The position numbers and the translations under genes are program-made. Below are positions 1 through 7,887 of a DNA stretch of 64,000 nucleotides, one piece after another. The notes beneath the pieces were generated by a model. The model was not told the DNA's origin and did no database searches. It was given only the letters and a program-made list of their open reading frames with translations. Source of the stretch: SG8-30 sp963715485 (GTDB lineage: Bacteria; Pseudomonadota; Gammaproteobacteria; Steroidobacterales; Steroidobacteraceae); the NCBI GenBank assembly GCA_963715485.1, contig OY970244.1:1736001-1800000 (forward strand), written 5' to 3'. How positions within the stretch are numbered: position 1 is the first letter of the stretch; every line of letters starts with the position of its first letter.

Positions 1-372
1 ACCGTCGACTGGTCGTCGCAGGGTGCCGGCGGGTCACTGACCCTGCGCGGCGACCTGGAAGACGGCGTGCATGCGACCGCGGATCGCTATGCGAGTCGCT
101 ATGCCTCCACATCGGCCGGGCAGCGGAACGAGCTCCTTGTGACCATCTCCGGGGTGACCACCCTTGCCCGGTACGCCGACGTAACGCGCTATCTCGAATC
201 GCTTGGCGTGGTGCGCGAGCTGTCCGTGCACGAGGTCCAGCCCGAGGCTGTGGTCTTCCGCCTGACGGTACGTGGCGACCTGGGGGCGCTGCAGCGCGAG
301 GTGGCCGCTGGTGGGCACCTGGTGCGGGCGGATGGCGGCTCGGGAGCAGCGATCTTCAGCTACCGTCCATGA
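1..372 (+). CDS. DUF2066 domain-containing protein, C-terminal part
   Basis: The reading frame is open from the first base to a TGA at 370-372, so this is the 3' end of a gene that starts outside the window; about 123 residues are visible. Function is unknown. In many gammaproteobacteria a DUF2066 protein is encoded directly before a CDP-alcohol phosphatidyltransferase and hda, and that is the order here, which is the main basis for the name. The visible part is soluble-looking, with no membrane segment. Its stop overlaps the next start as ATGA, so the two are translationally coupled. An internal ATG at 70-72 is not a credible start because the frame runs through it. Confidence 0.6.
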   Translation, partial: TVDWSSQGAGGSLTLRGDLEDGVHATADRYASRYASTSAGQRNELLVTISGVTTLARYADVTRYLESLGVVRELSVHEVQPEAVVFRLTVRGDLGALQREVAAGGHLVRADGGSGAAIFSYRP

Positions 373-941
373 ACCTCTCCAGCCTGCCCAACCTGATCTG
401 CGTGCTGAGGATGCTGCTCGCGGTCCCGGTTGTCTGGACGCTGGTCGACGGCCGGTTCGGCTGGACATTGCTGCTATTCGTCATCGCGGCGATTTCCGAC
501 GGGCTCGACGGTTTCCTGGCCAAGCGGTTCGATTGGACCAGCGAGACAGGCAAGATCCTCGATCCGGTTGCCGACAAGCTGCTGCTTGTCAGCGTGTTCG
601 TGACACTGACCCTGCTCGGCATGGTGCCGTTGTGGCTGGCCGCTACCGTGGTGATCCGCGACCTGGTCATCGGCATTGGGGCCGCCGTATACAAGTGGCT
701 CTTCGGGCCGATCGACGGTCACCCGACGCAACCGAGCAAGCTCAACACGGTAATGCAGATCTGCTACGTGATTTGCGCGGTCGCCAATGCGGCGACCCCC
801 GTAGTGCCCGCTGCCTGGGTCATCGCGCTGGGTGCGGCGACGTTCGTAACGACCTTCGTCAGCGGCGTTGACTACACGATGACCTACATTCGCAGGGCAG
901 TGGAGGTCTCCCGCGGCCGGCGCATGGCGGCGCAGTCGTGA
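369..941 (+). CDS. CDP-alcohol phosphatidyltransferase, PgsA-like
   Basis: Integral membrane enzyme of 190 residues that should transfer a phosphatidyl group from a CDP-lipid to an alcohol, most likely in phosphatidylglycerol-type lipid synthesis at the inner membrane. The family signature is complete: D44, G45, D47, G48, A51, R53, G61, D65 and D69. Several hydrophobic segments flank it, and the length matches PgsA-type enzymes (about 180-200). The start ATG overlaps the previous stop by 4 bp, and the stop overlaps the hda start. The alcohol substrate cannot be read from sequence, so I leave the symbol blank. A second member of the fold, pssA, lies at 5.9 kb. Confidence 0.85.
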   Translation: MNLSSLPNLICVLRMLLAVPVVWTLVDGRFGWTLLLFVIAAISDGLDGFLAKRFDWTSETGKILDPVADKLLLVSVFVTLTLLGMVPLWLAATVVIRDLVIGIGAAVYKWLFGPIDGHPTQPSKLNTVMQICYVICAVANAATPVVPAAWVIALGAATFVTTFVSGVDYTMTYIRRAVEVSRGRRMAAQS

Positions 942-1633
942 TGCGGCAGCTGCCGCTCGGCGTCCAGCTGGCGGTCTCGTCGCGCTTCGAGACGTTTCGC
1001 GCCGGACACAACCTGGCGGCGATCGAGGAACTGTGCGCGCTCGGACGCGCTCCCGGCCAGGTACCGTTGTGGCTGTCCGGCACCGAGGGCACCGGCAAGA
1101 CCCACCTGCTGCAGGCTGCCGTCGTTCGCTTGAGCGAGCGCGGTTCCGCCGCCGCCTACCTGCCTCTCGAGCGCTGCGCCGGGCTCGGGCCGAGCCTTCT
1201 TGAAGGATTCGAGCAGCTGGATGCAGTCCTGCTCGACGACCTGGACCGGATCGCCGGCGATCCACTGTGGGAGGGCGCGTTGTTTACCCTGCACAACGAG
1301 CTACAGGAGCAGGGCGGACGATTAGTCGTTGCGGCCCGTTTGCCGCCAGCGGCGTTGCCGTGGCAGCTGGCGGATCTGCGCTCGCGCGTCGCAGCGTCGA
1401 GCGTGCACACGCTCAAGCCGTTGCCGGAGCAAGACCAGGCCGAGGCGTTACTGGCGCGCGCGGCCGCGCGCGGCCTGGAAATTCCTTCAGAGACGCTCAG
1501 CTACCTGCTGCGGCACGCCCCGCGGGACTTTGGCGCACTGTGCCGGTTGCTGGATCGGCTCGACGACGCGTCCCTGGCCACGCAGAGGCGCCTGACAGTG
1601 CCGCTTGCGCGTGAGGTCCTTGAAGGGCCCTGA
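938..1633 (+). CDS. hda: DnaA regulatory inactivator Hda
   Basis: AAA+ protein of about 231 residues, close to the usual length. With the DNA-loaded beta clamp, Hda stimulates ATP hydrolysis by DnaA and so limits re-initiation of replication. Visible motifs are an N-terminal QLPLG clamp-binding-like stretch (residues 4-8), Walker A GTEGTGKT (48-55) and Walker B VLLDDLD (about 93-99). Translation can begin at GTG 938 or the adjacent ATG 941; either is coupled to the upstream stop at 939-941. It is convergent with the DUF2069 gene, 12 nt away. The clamp motif plus the lack of a DnaA DNA-binding domain separates it from DnaA. Confidence 0.92.
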   Translation: MMRQLPLGVQLAVSSRFETFRAGHNLAAIEELCALGRAPGQVPLWLSGTEGTGKTHLLQAAVVRLSERGSAAAYLPLERCAGLGPSLLEGFEQLDAVLLDDLDRIAGDPLWEGALFTLHNELQEQGGRLVVAARLPPAALPWQLADLRSRVAASSVHTLKPLPEQDQAEALLARAAARGLEIPSETLSYLLRHAPRDFGALCRLLDRLDDASLATQRRLTVPLAREVLEGP

Positions 1634-1645
1634 ATCCGCAGGGTG

Positions 1646-1996
1646 TCAGTGGCGCGGCATGGTCCTGAGCGCCGCAACCACGGCGGCCAGCGCCAGGAAC
1701 GAGAGCAAGGCGGACAGGGCTGCCAGGCCGCGGGCCCCCGGGTTGGCTACCAGTTCGGTCAGCGACCACGCCAGCCCGGGCGCCAGGGTCAGTGGCGCCC
1801 AGCGGTAAGTGCGCCGCTGGCTCAACGCCAGTCCAGCCACCGGCAACAGCAACGGTCCGACCGTCAATACGGCGAGCGTGATGCCGCCCATGGCGTCCCT
1901 GCCAGCCAAAGACCAGCCCAGAAGAACGATTGCGAGGGCGAGCCACAGGACCAGGACTGCGAGGCGTGCCCGGCGGAAGCTCCGCCCATCGTTCAA
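1646..1996 (-). CDS. DUF2069 family membrane protein
   Basis: Small hydrophobic protein of 116 residues with about four predicted membrane segments (roughly residues 12-30, 37-55, 64-80 and 90-108), matching the size and character of the DUF2069 family in gammaproteobacteria. Function unknown. It follows wrbA with a 4-bp ATGA overlap (1993-1996), an arrangement common in related genomes, so the pair is probably cotranscribed. The family call rests on size, topology and the wrbA linkage. Confidence 0.75.
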   Translation of the reverse strand: MNDGRSFRRARLAVLVLWLALAIVLLGWSLAGRDAMGGITLAVLTVGPLLLPVAGLALSQRRTYRWAPLTLAPGLAWSLTELVANPGARGLAALSALLSFLALAAVVAALRTMPRH

Positions 1997-2601
1997 GCAA
2001 ACCCTCCCGCGCCCTTGATCGCCAGCGCAAGTCGCGCAATTCTCCGTCCCAGCACCTGCGCAGCCGAACGTTCCTCCTCAGACAGCTGCGGGCGGCTCTC
2101 GTCACGCGCGACGTGGCTTGCGCCGTAGGGCGTGCCGCCACTTTGCGTGGCGGATACCGCCTTCTCCGTGAAGGGTACCCCGACCAACACCATCCCGTGA
2201 TGCAGCAGGGGCAACATCATCGACAACAGCGTGCTTTCCTGACCGCCGTGCATGGTCTGTCCCGAGGTGAAGACGCCTGCCGGCTTTCCGGCCAGCGTTC
2301 CCGCCAGCCACTGCGCTGCCGTCCGGTCCAGAAAGACCTTGAGTGGCGCTGCCATGTTGCCGAAACGAACCGGGCTACCGAGCACCAGCCCGGCGCATTC
2401 TTCGAGGTCGCGGGGTTCCGCGTAGGGGGCGCCGCTCGCCGGAACCGGCGGGAGTGCAACTTCGGTGGCCGGGGCAACCGGGGGAACGGTGCGCAATCGG
2501 ACGCTCGCGCCCTCGACGCTGTCGATGCCGCGGGCGACCTGGCGGGCGAGCTCGGCGGTGCCGCCGTAGCGCGAATAGAACAGAACCAGGATCTCGGTCA
2601 T
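1993..2601 (-). CDS. wrbA: NAD(P)H:quinone oxidoreductase, WrbA type
   Basis: Flavodoxin-fold FMN protein of 202 residues, expected to reduce quinones by two electrons using NAD(P)H and so avoid semiquinone radicals. The N-terminal FYSRYGGT (8-15) is the phosphate-binding loop for FMN. A GSPVRFGNMAAP stretch near residue 75 and a later GTPYGAS motif are typical of WrbA. Length matches the family (about 198-205). First gene of a two-gene leftward unit with the DUF2069 gene. Divergent from the small lipoprotein gene; the gap holds a large palindrome. Confidence 0.93.
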   Translation of the reverse strand: MTEILVLFYSRYGGTAELARQVARGIDSVEGASVRLRTVPPVAPATEVALPPVPASGAPYAEPRDLEECAGLVLGSPVRFGNMAAPLKVFLDRTAAQWLAGTLAGKPAGVFTSGQTMHGGQESTLLSMMLPLLHHGMVLVGVPFTEKAVSATQSGGTPYGASHVARDESRPQLSEEERSAAQVLGRRIARLALAIKGAGGFA

Positions 2602-2650
2602 CGCTTCGTTTCCTCAATAGTTGCGCCCGGTTGAGCGGACTTGTCCGGTT

Positions 2651-2701
2651 GGTGCCAAGCATAAGCGGCGCGCGCGCAACGCGCGCGCCCCAAGCGGCAC
2701 C
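2651..2701. repeat. 51-bp nested palindrome in the wrbA/lipoprotein gap
   Basis: An outer inverted pair GGTGCC (2651-2656) / GGCACC (2696-2701) encloses a perfect 10-bp stem of alternating C and G (2667-2676 with 2680-2689, loop CAA). It lies between divergent genes. The inner run could extrude as a hairpin or adopt Z-DNA. Role unknown. Confidence 0.7.
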
Positions 2702-2709
2702 GGGAGTCC

Positions 2710-2738
2710 TTGACGGGCGGCTTTGGCCGCTGTTAGCT
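2710..2738 (+). promoter_or_regulatory. Putative sigma70 promoter for the small lipoprotein gene
   Basis: TTGACG (2710-2715) and TTAGCT (2733-2738) are separated by 17 nt, 35 nt before the ATG at 2774. The -35 is good and the -10 is weak, so this is tentative. Confidence 0.4.
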
Positions 2739-2773
2739 TCAGCGTGGTTTTGCTCCGTTGTTCAAATGGTTAC

Positions 2774-3058
2774 ATGAAGAAAATCGTCGCTATCTGCCTG
2801 TTCGCCATGGCTGCCTGCGCGGCTGCACCCGTGCAGGAGATGAGCGACGCGCGACAGGCGGTTCGCGCCGCACTGGCTGCCGGTGCCGAGGAGCGCGCGC
2901 CGGCCGAAATGGCGGCAGCACAGCAGCTCATCGACGAGGCGCAGCAGCAGCTGCAACGCCATGAGTACCGACAGGCCGGCGATACGGCCATCGAGGCGCG
3001 CCAGCAGGCGCTCCGTGCGCTGGAAATTTCGCGCGAGGCCGCCGCGGCCGGGCGCTGA
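2774..3058 (+). CDS. Small putative lipoprotein, DUF4398-like
   Basis: Protein of 94 residues with an MKKIV signal peptide ending at a plausible lipobox (MAAC, Cys15), so probably a lipid-anchored periplasmic protein. The rest is an amphipathic alpha-helical stretch rich in Ala, Gln and Glu. It resembles DUF4398 proteins, which have this size, signal and helical composition. Start ATG 2774 was preferred over an upstream in-frame codon because it begins the signal peptide. The acylphosphatase gene starts 18 nt downstream, so the two may be cotranscribed. Function unknown. Confidence 0.6.
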   Translation: MKKIVAICLFAMAACAAAPVQEMSDARQAVRAALAAGAEERAPAEMAAAQQLIDEAQQQLQRHEYRQAGDTAIEARQQALRALEISREAAAAGR

Positions 3059-3076
3059 GCGGCGAAGCCGGATTCC

Positions 3077-3367
3077 ATGGCCGGAAAGCAGGTCGCCCGT
3101 CGGGCAACGGTTCACGGGCGCGTCCAGGGCGTCTGGTACCGAGCAAGCACTGCCGAAAGGGCTCAGGACCTGGGACTGCGTGGTCATGCCCGAAACCTCG
3201 AGGACGGCACCGTAGAGGTATTGGCCATCGGGCCGGCGCCGGCGGTCGATGAGTTGCTTGAATGGCTGTGGCAGGGTCCGCCGCTTGCCAAGGTCACACG
3301 GGTAGAGGTGCAGGAAATCGACGCCGACGCGGTCGCTGCCGCGGCCGGAAACTTCTCGACGCGCTGA
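3077..3367 (+). CDS. acyP: Acylphosphatase
   Basis: Small cytoplasmic enzyme of 96 residues that hydrolyses acyl phosphates. The signature GRVQGVWYR ends in the catalytic Arg22, and the ARNLEDGTVEV segment supplies the catalytic Asn40. Length matches the family (about 90-100). It follows the lipoprotein gene by 18 nt and converges on the lytic transglycosylase gene, with only 7 nt between stops. Confidence 0.93.
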   Translation: MAGKQVARRATVHGRVQGVWYRASTAERAQDLGLRGHARNLEDGTVEVLAIGPAPAVDELLEWLWQGPPLAKVTRVEVQEIDADAVAAAAGNFSTR

Positions 3368-3374
3368 ACCGTGC

Positions 3375-3983
3375 TCAGCGGTGCCAGCGTGACTCGAGCC
3401 GGCCGAGCACGAGGTCGGGATACGTGCGTTGCCCCAGGCTGCCGTTGTAGCGCGCCAGGGCCCGGCGGTAGTCACCCTTCTCGCGCTCCATGTAGTACGC
3501 CAGGATGCTGGTCCCCATGCGGATATTCAGCTCGACGTCGATCAGATCCTGGGTCTCGAGCCCGAGCTGGTTGGGCCAGAACGGCATGACCTGCATCAGC
3601 CCGATCGCGCCCGCGTAGGATACGGCGAAGGGATCGAACGCGCTCTCGACGTCGATCACCGCCAGCACCAGTTGGGGCCGCTCACGCAGCATGTGGTGCT
3701 TGTTGGACTCGCAGTGGACTGCCTCGAGGATCCGGCGGGCCGCCGCCCCTGGATCGTCACCCAGCCTCAGGTCGGTCGGCTTCTGCTTCAGGCGACTTTC
3801 GACCCGCGGCTGCATTTGCGTGTACCAGACGACGTCGTCGTACTTGTCGTCGAAACAGGGTCGCGCCGTAATCGCTGCCTCGATGACCTCCCGGAGGCCC
3901 GGGTCGCGCTGTCCATCGGCCATTGATGGCATGGAGACTATCGCCGCCGCCAGGATCAGGAATTTCCCCAACACGGTTTTCAT
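3375..3983 (-). CDS. Lytic transglycosylase, SLT domain
   Basis: Periplasmic muramidase-like enzyme of 202 residues expected to cleave peptidoglycan with 1,6-anhydro product formation. A signal peptide occupies about residues 1-22. The SLT domain (about 100-195) contains catalytic Glu113 in VIDVESAFDP, then GAIGLMQVMP and a conserved RYNGS motif. I chose ATG 3983, with GGAAG just before it, because it opens the signal peptide; a start 36 nt earlier would add a charged extension overlapping proS. It lies 22 nt after proS on the same strand and is probably cotranscribed. Confidence 0.88.
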   Translation of the reverse strand: MKTVLGKFLILAAAIVSMPSMADGQRDPGLREVIEAAITARPCFDDKYDDVVWYTQMQPRVESRLKQKPTDLRLGDDPGAAARRILEAVHCESNKHHMLRERPQLVLAVIDVESAFDPFAVSYAGAIGLMQVMPFWPNQLGLETQDLIDVELNIRMGTSILAYYMEREKGDYRRALARYNGSLGQRTYPDLVLGRLESRWHR

Positions 3984-4005
3984 GACTTCCGGGCGGTTCC
4001 GCACA

Positions 4006-5718
4006 TCAGCGGCCACCAAGACGCTCGCGGATCGCCGTCACCGTATCCTCGAGCGGCAGATCCTCGTTTTCGGTTGCGCGGCGGTGCCGATACTCAAGCT
4101 TGCCGGAATCGAGGCCCCGCTCCGCCACGACGACCCGATGCGGGATCCCCACCAGTTCGGCGTCAGCAAACTTGACTCCCGGGCGCGCATCGCGGTCGTC
4201 GAGCAGTACGTCCACGCCCGCCTCGACCAGCTGGTCGTACAGCCGCTCGGCGGTCTCGCGCACCCGCGCGGACTTGGCCCAGTTCAGGCCGATGATTGCC
4301 ACGGCGAATGGCGCAATCGGCTCGGGCCAGATGATGCCGCGATCGTCGTTATTCTGTTCGATCGCCGCGGCAACCACGCGGGTCACGCCGATCCCGTAGC
4401 AGCCCATGGCCATGGAGACGCTCTTGCCCTGCTCATCGAGAACCGTGGCGCCCAGCGCTTCGCTGTACTTGCACCCGAGCTGGAAGATATGGCCGACCTC
4501 GATGCCGCGGGCGATCCGCAGTCGGCCGCTGCCGCTCGGGCTGGGGTCGCCTTCGACTGCGTTGCGAAGGTCGGCCGCGCGGGGTTCGGGCAGGTCGCGA
4601 CCCCAGTTGACCCCGGTCAGGTGGGCGTCGCGCTCGTTCGCGCCGCAGGCAAAGTCGGCAAGCTGCAGTGCCGAATGATCCGCGTAGACCGTGCAATCCA
4701 GGCCGACCGGCCCGATGAACCCGGCCTCGCAGCCGGTCGCCGCCAGTATCTGCGCAGGCTGGGCCATTCTGAGCGGACTGGCGACACCTGGTAGCTTCTG
4801 CGCCTTGACGGCGTTGAGCTCGTGATCGCCCCGGACGATCAGGCCGACCAGGCCGCCATCGTCGGATTCCACCAGCAAGGTCTTGACCAGCCGTGCCGGA
4901 CGCAGCTTCAGGAACTCACTCACCTCCGCAATTGTCCGTGCGCCCGGCGTTACGACCTTGGTCAGCGTCTCAGTCCCGTCAGGTCGTGGCGCGGTGGGCG
5001 GCAGGGCGGCGGCCATCTCCAGGTTGGCGGCGTAGTCGTCGGCGTCGGAAAAGGCGATTGCGTCTTCCCCCGAGCTGGCCAGCACGTGAAATTCCTGCGA
5101 CGCGCTGCCGCCGATGGCTCCTGTGTCGGCCAGCACTGCGCGGAAATCCAGCTGCATCCTCGTGAAGATGGCCGTGTACGCCGCATGCATGCGTTGGTAG
5201 CCCTGCTCGAGTGAGGCCGCGTCAACATGGAAGCTGTAGGCGTCCTTCATCAGGAATTCACGCGCGCGCATGACCCCGAATCGCGGCCTGATTTCGTCCC
5301 GGAACTTGGTCTGGATCTGGTAGAAATTGACCGGCAACTGCCGGTAGGACTTGAGTTCGCGACGCGCGATGTCGGTAATGACTTCCTCATGGGTCGGGCC
5401 GAGTACCATGTCGCGGCCGTGCCGATCCCTGAATCGCAGCAGCTCGGGGCCGAACTGGTCCCAGCGCCCGGATTCGACCCACAGCTCTCCCGGCTGCGCG
5501 ACCGGCATCGAGACCTCGAGCGCCCCGGCGCGATCCATTTCCTCGCGAATGATCTGCTCGACCTTGCGCAGCACCCGGAGCCCAAACGGCATCCAGGTAT
5601 ACAGGCCGCCCGCCAGCCTGCGGATCAGGCCGGCCCGCAACATCAGCTGGTGGCTGACCACCTCGGCATCAGCGGGCACTTCCTTGAGGTTCTGGATCGG
5701 GTAGGAGGAAAGACGCAT
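4006..5718 (-). CDS. proS: Prolyl-tRNA synthetase
   Basis: Class II aminoacyl-tRNA synthetase of 570 residues that charges tRNA-Pro. The length and the large insertion between motifs 2 and 3 (about residues 220-410, the INS editing domain that clears mischarged Ala-tRNA-Pro) mark the bacterial long form. The N-terminal MRLSSYPIQNLKE stretch, a GPTHEEVIT motif near residue 107, and the C-terminal anticodon-binding domain (about 470-565) are all as in the family. The start ATG 5718 is the first in frame and matches the family N-terminus. Confidence 0.97.
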   Translation of the reverse strand: MRLSSYPIQNLKEVPADAEVVSHQLMLRAGLIRRLAGGLYTWMPFGLRVLRKVEQIIREEMDRAGALEVSMPVAQPGELWVESGRWDQFGPELLRFRDRHGRDMVLGPTHEEVITDIARRELKSYRQLPVNFYQIQTKFRDEIRPRFGVMRAREFLMKDAYSFHVDAASLEQGYQRMHAAYTAIFTRMQLDFRAVLADTGAIGGSASQEFHVLASSGEDAIAFSDADDYAANLEMAAALPPTAPRPDGTETLTKVVTPGARTIAEVSEFLKLRPARLVKTLLVESDDGGLVGLIVRGDHELNAVKAQKLPGVASPLRMAQPAQILAATGCEAGFIGPVGLDCTVYADHSALQLADFACGANERDAHLTGVNWGRDLPEPRAADLRNAVEGDPSPSGSGRLRIARGIEVGHIFQLGCKYSEALGATVLDEQGKSVSMAMGCYGIGVTRVVAAAIEQNNDDRGIIWPEPIAPFAVAIIGLNWAKSARVRETAERLYDQLVEAGVDVLLDDRDARPGVKFADAELVGIPHRVVVAERGLDSGKLEYRHRRATENEDLPLEDTVTAIRERLGGR

Positions 5719-5842
5719 GAATGGCCTCGAAGCGGTCAGGAGGGCCGCTTATGGTGAGTATCTTAGGCGGAGGCTCCCTATCGTGCCATGCTGCGGATCA
5801 CGCGTTGTGACACCGCCACGGGAACCCTATCATGCGGCTAGG

Positions 5843-5862
5843 GGACGGCGATCCTGCCGTCC
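5843..5862 (+). other. Hairpin in the pssA leader
   Basis: GGACGGC (5843-5849) pairs perfectly with GCCGTCC (5856-5862) across a 6-nt loop, 21 nt before the pssA ATG. There is no T-run after it, so it is a leader structure and not a terminator. Any regulatory role is unproven. Confidence 0.4.
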
Positions 5863-5883
5863 GGCCGCCCGCGGACCCGGAAG

Positions 5884-6654
5884 ATGAACCTGCAGCAAGA
5901 ACCAGCCAACACCCGCCGCGGTATCTACCTGCTGCCGAACCTGTTGACGACCGGCTGCCTGTTTTTCGGCTTCTACGCCATCGTTGCCGCAATTGACGGC
6001 AATTTCGAACGCGCCGGGATTGCGATCTTCGTGGCCATGGTATTCGATGGGCTCGACGGCCGCGTGGCGCGGCTGACAGGCACCGAGACCGTGTTCGGCA
6101 AGGAGTTCGACAGTCTTGCTGACATGGTCGCCTTCGGGCTCGCGCCGGCGATCGTGTGCTACCAGTGGGGCGTGGCCCGAATCGCGGAGTACGGTGCAGC
6201 CTGGGGCCGTTTCGGATGGATTGCGGCTTTTTTCTACGCGGCTGCGGCAGCCATGCGTTTGGCCCGCTTCAACGCGCGTGCCGCGACCGCTGATAAACGT
6301 TACTTCGAGGGCCTGCCGAGTCCTTCTGCCGCCGCGATGGTTGCCGCCTTCGTCTGGCTGGCCCATAAGTACGACCTCGAGGGGCTCTACGGGCTGGTGC
6401 TGGCGTTCACGGTGACGGCCACCGCTGGCGCGCTGATGGTCAGCCGCTACTCCTATCCAAGCTTCAAGGACAGGGCTGCCGGAGAGCGGGTCCGCTATTC
6501 GCGTTTCCTGATCGTGCCGGTCGTATTCGCCCTCATCGCCCTCGACCCGCCGCTGATGCTCTTCGGGCTGTTCGCCGGATACGCTTTTTCGGCGCCCCTG
6601 GTATGGCTGTGGCGGCGGACGCGCCGCCGTCCACGAAGACCCAGCCGGGACTAG
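5884..6654 (+). CDS. pssA: CDP-diacylglycerol-serine O-phosphatidyltransferase
   Basis: Multispanning inner-membrane enzyme of 256 residues that makes phosphatidylserine, the precursor of phosphatidylethanolamine. The CDP-alcohol phosphatidyltransferase signature is complete (D55, D58, G59, A62, R63, G72, D76, D80). The N-terminal YLLPNLLTTGCLFFGF stretch and the overall length are typical of the membrane PssA subclass. A GGAAG-like site precedes ATG 5884. The uracil-DNA glycosylase gene starts 4 nt after its stop. Confidence 0.93.
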   Translation: MNLQQEPANTRRGIYLLPNLLTTGCLFFGFYAIVAAIDGNFERAGIAIFVAMVFDGLDGRVARLTGTETVFGKEFDSLADMVAFGLAPAIVCYQWGVARIAEYGAAWGRFGWIAAFFYAAAAAMRLARFNARAATADKRYFEGLPSPSAAAMVAAFVWLAHKYDLEGLYGLVLAFTVTATAGALMVSRYSYPSFKDRAAGERVRYSRFLIVPVVFALIALDPPLMLFGLFAGYAFSAPLVWLWRRTRRRPRRPSRD

Positions 6655-6658
6655 CCGG

Positions 6659-7336
6659 GTGGCACGCCATCGCCTGGAGTACCTGGAGGCCCTGGGCGTC
6701 ACCGCCTATGAGCCGCGGCCGGCTGCCCGCGCCGGGAAAGGTGGAGAGTGCCCGGCTGCCACGGACCCGACGCTCATGGACTGGGACGGACTCGCGGCGA
6801 CAGTCCAGGGTTGCCGTCGCTGCGAACTGTGCGCAGGCCGCACCCAGACGGTCTTCGGGGTGGGTGACCGACACGCGCGCCTGATGGTCGTCGGGGAAGC
6901 GCCTGGCGCCGAGGAGGATCGGCAGGGCGAGCCTTTCGTAGGACGTGCCGGCAGGCTCCTGAATGCCATGCTCCGGGCTGCAGGCCTGTCGCGCGAGCAG
7001 GTCTACATCGCCAATATCCTCAAGTGCAGGCCACCGCAAAACCGCGATCCGCAGCCTGTGGAAGTGGCGCAGTGCCTCCCGTACCTGCTTCGCCAGGTCG
7101 AGCTGGTGGCACCGGCGCTCGTGCTGTGTGTCGGGCGGATCGCGGCGCAGAGCCTGCTGGCGACTGACTCGCCCCTGGGTCGCATGCGCGGCAGGCTCCA
7201 TCAGCTGCAGTCGGGGGTGCCTGTCCTAGTGACCTACCATCCGGCCTATCTGCTGCGCGCGCCGGGCGAGAAGCGCAAGGCGTGGGAAGACCTGAAGCGG
7301 GTGATCGAGGTGCTCGGCGATGGCCACGGCGCGTGA
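6659..7336 (+). CDS. Uracil-DNA glycosylase, iron-sulfur family 4 type
   Basis: Base-excision repair enzyme of 225 residues expected to remove uracil from DNA. The VVGEAPG motif (79-83 is GEAPG) and a C-terminal TYHPAYLLR segment are family signatures. Four cysteines fit a 4Fe-4S site: two from the C52/C55/C58 cluster with C123 and C139. The start is GTG 6659, immediately after pssA. The 3' end overlaps rimI by 17 bp. In many proteobacteria this gene sits beside rimI, which supports the call. The first ~40 residues are a low-conservation linker. Confidence 0.9.
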   Translation: MARHRLEYLEALGVTAYEPRPAARAGKGGECPAATDPTLMDWDGLAATVQGCRRCELCAGRTQTVFGVGDRHARLMVVGEAPGAEEDRQGEPFVGRAGRLLNAMLRAAGLSREQVYIANILKCRPPQNRDPQPVEVAQCLPYLLRQVELVAPALVLCVGRIAAQSLLATDSPLGRMRGRLHQLQSGVPVLVTYHPAYLLRAPGEKRKAWEDLKRVIEVLGDGHGA

Positions 7337-7817
7337 CGAGCTGAGCAGGCCGGCCTGCCACTTTCGCCCGATGACGGCGGACGACGTGGCTGCCGTGGTG
7401 ACGCTCGAGAACGCGGTTTACCCGTTTCCCTGGAGCGAACAGATCTTCCGGGACTGCCTGCGCGTGGGCTACGACTGCTGGATCATCGACGCCAACTCGC
7501 GCGTAGCAGGCTATGGGGTCATGTCGATGGGTGCGGGGGAGTGCCACATCCTCAATCTCTGCGTCACCCCGGATTTGCGCCGCCGCGGCGTCGGCAGGGC
7601 CCTGCTGACCATGCTGCTGCGCCGGGCGCGTCGCGCTGGCATGCTCCATGCTTTCCTTGAAGTCAGGCCGAGCAACCCGTCTGCAATTGCGCTCTACGAG
7701 GACGTGGGCTTTGAGCGCATCGGACTGAGGCGCGGCTACTACCAGGCCGCAGGTGGACGCGAGGATGCGGTCGTATACCGCAAGGCCCTCGACCTGCTGC
7801 CGGCCGACGGACCGTAA
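7320..7817 (+). CDS. rimI: Ribosomal protein S18-alanine N-acetyltransferase
   Basis: GNAT-fold acetyltransferase of 165 residues predicted to acetylate the N-terminal Ala of ribosomal protein S18 using acetyl-CoA. The acetyl-CoA loop is seen as RRRGVGRALL (about residues 89-98), followed by FLEVRPSNPSAIALYEDVGFE, which is diagnostic of RimI. It overlaps the upstream glycosylase gene by 17 bp. Substrate assignment follows the family and was not tested. Confidence 0.88.
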   Translation: MATARDELSRPACHFRPMTADDVAAVVTLENAVYPFPWSEQIFRDCLRVGYDCWIIDANSRVAGYGVMSMGAGECHILNLCVTPDLRRRGVGRALLTMLLRRARRAGMLHAFLEVRPSNPSAIALYEDVGFERIGLRRGYYQAAGGREDAVVYRKALDLLPADGP

Positions 7818-7887
7818 TGCGGTAGAATCCGCGGCCCTGCCGGCCTCGGGGCCGGTCGCCAGTCATATCAACCGCTGAAGAACTGCC

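Noticed and set aside
7840..7855. Terminator between rimI and prfC
   Set aside because: CCGGCC/GGCCGG forms a short stem but there is no T-run, and GC-rich DNA gives such stems often.
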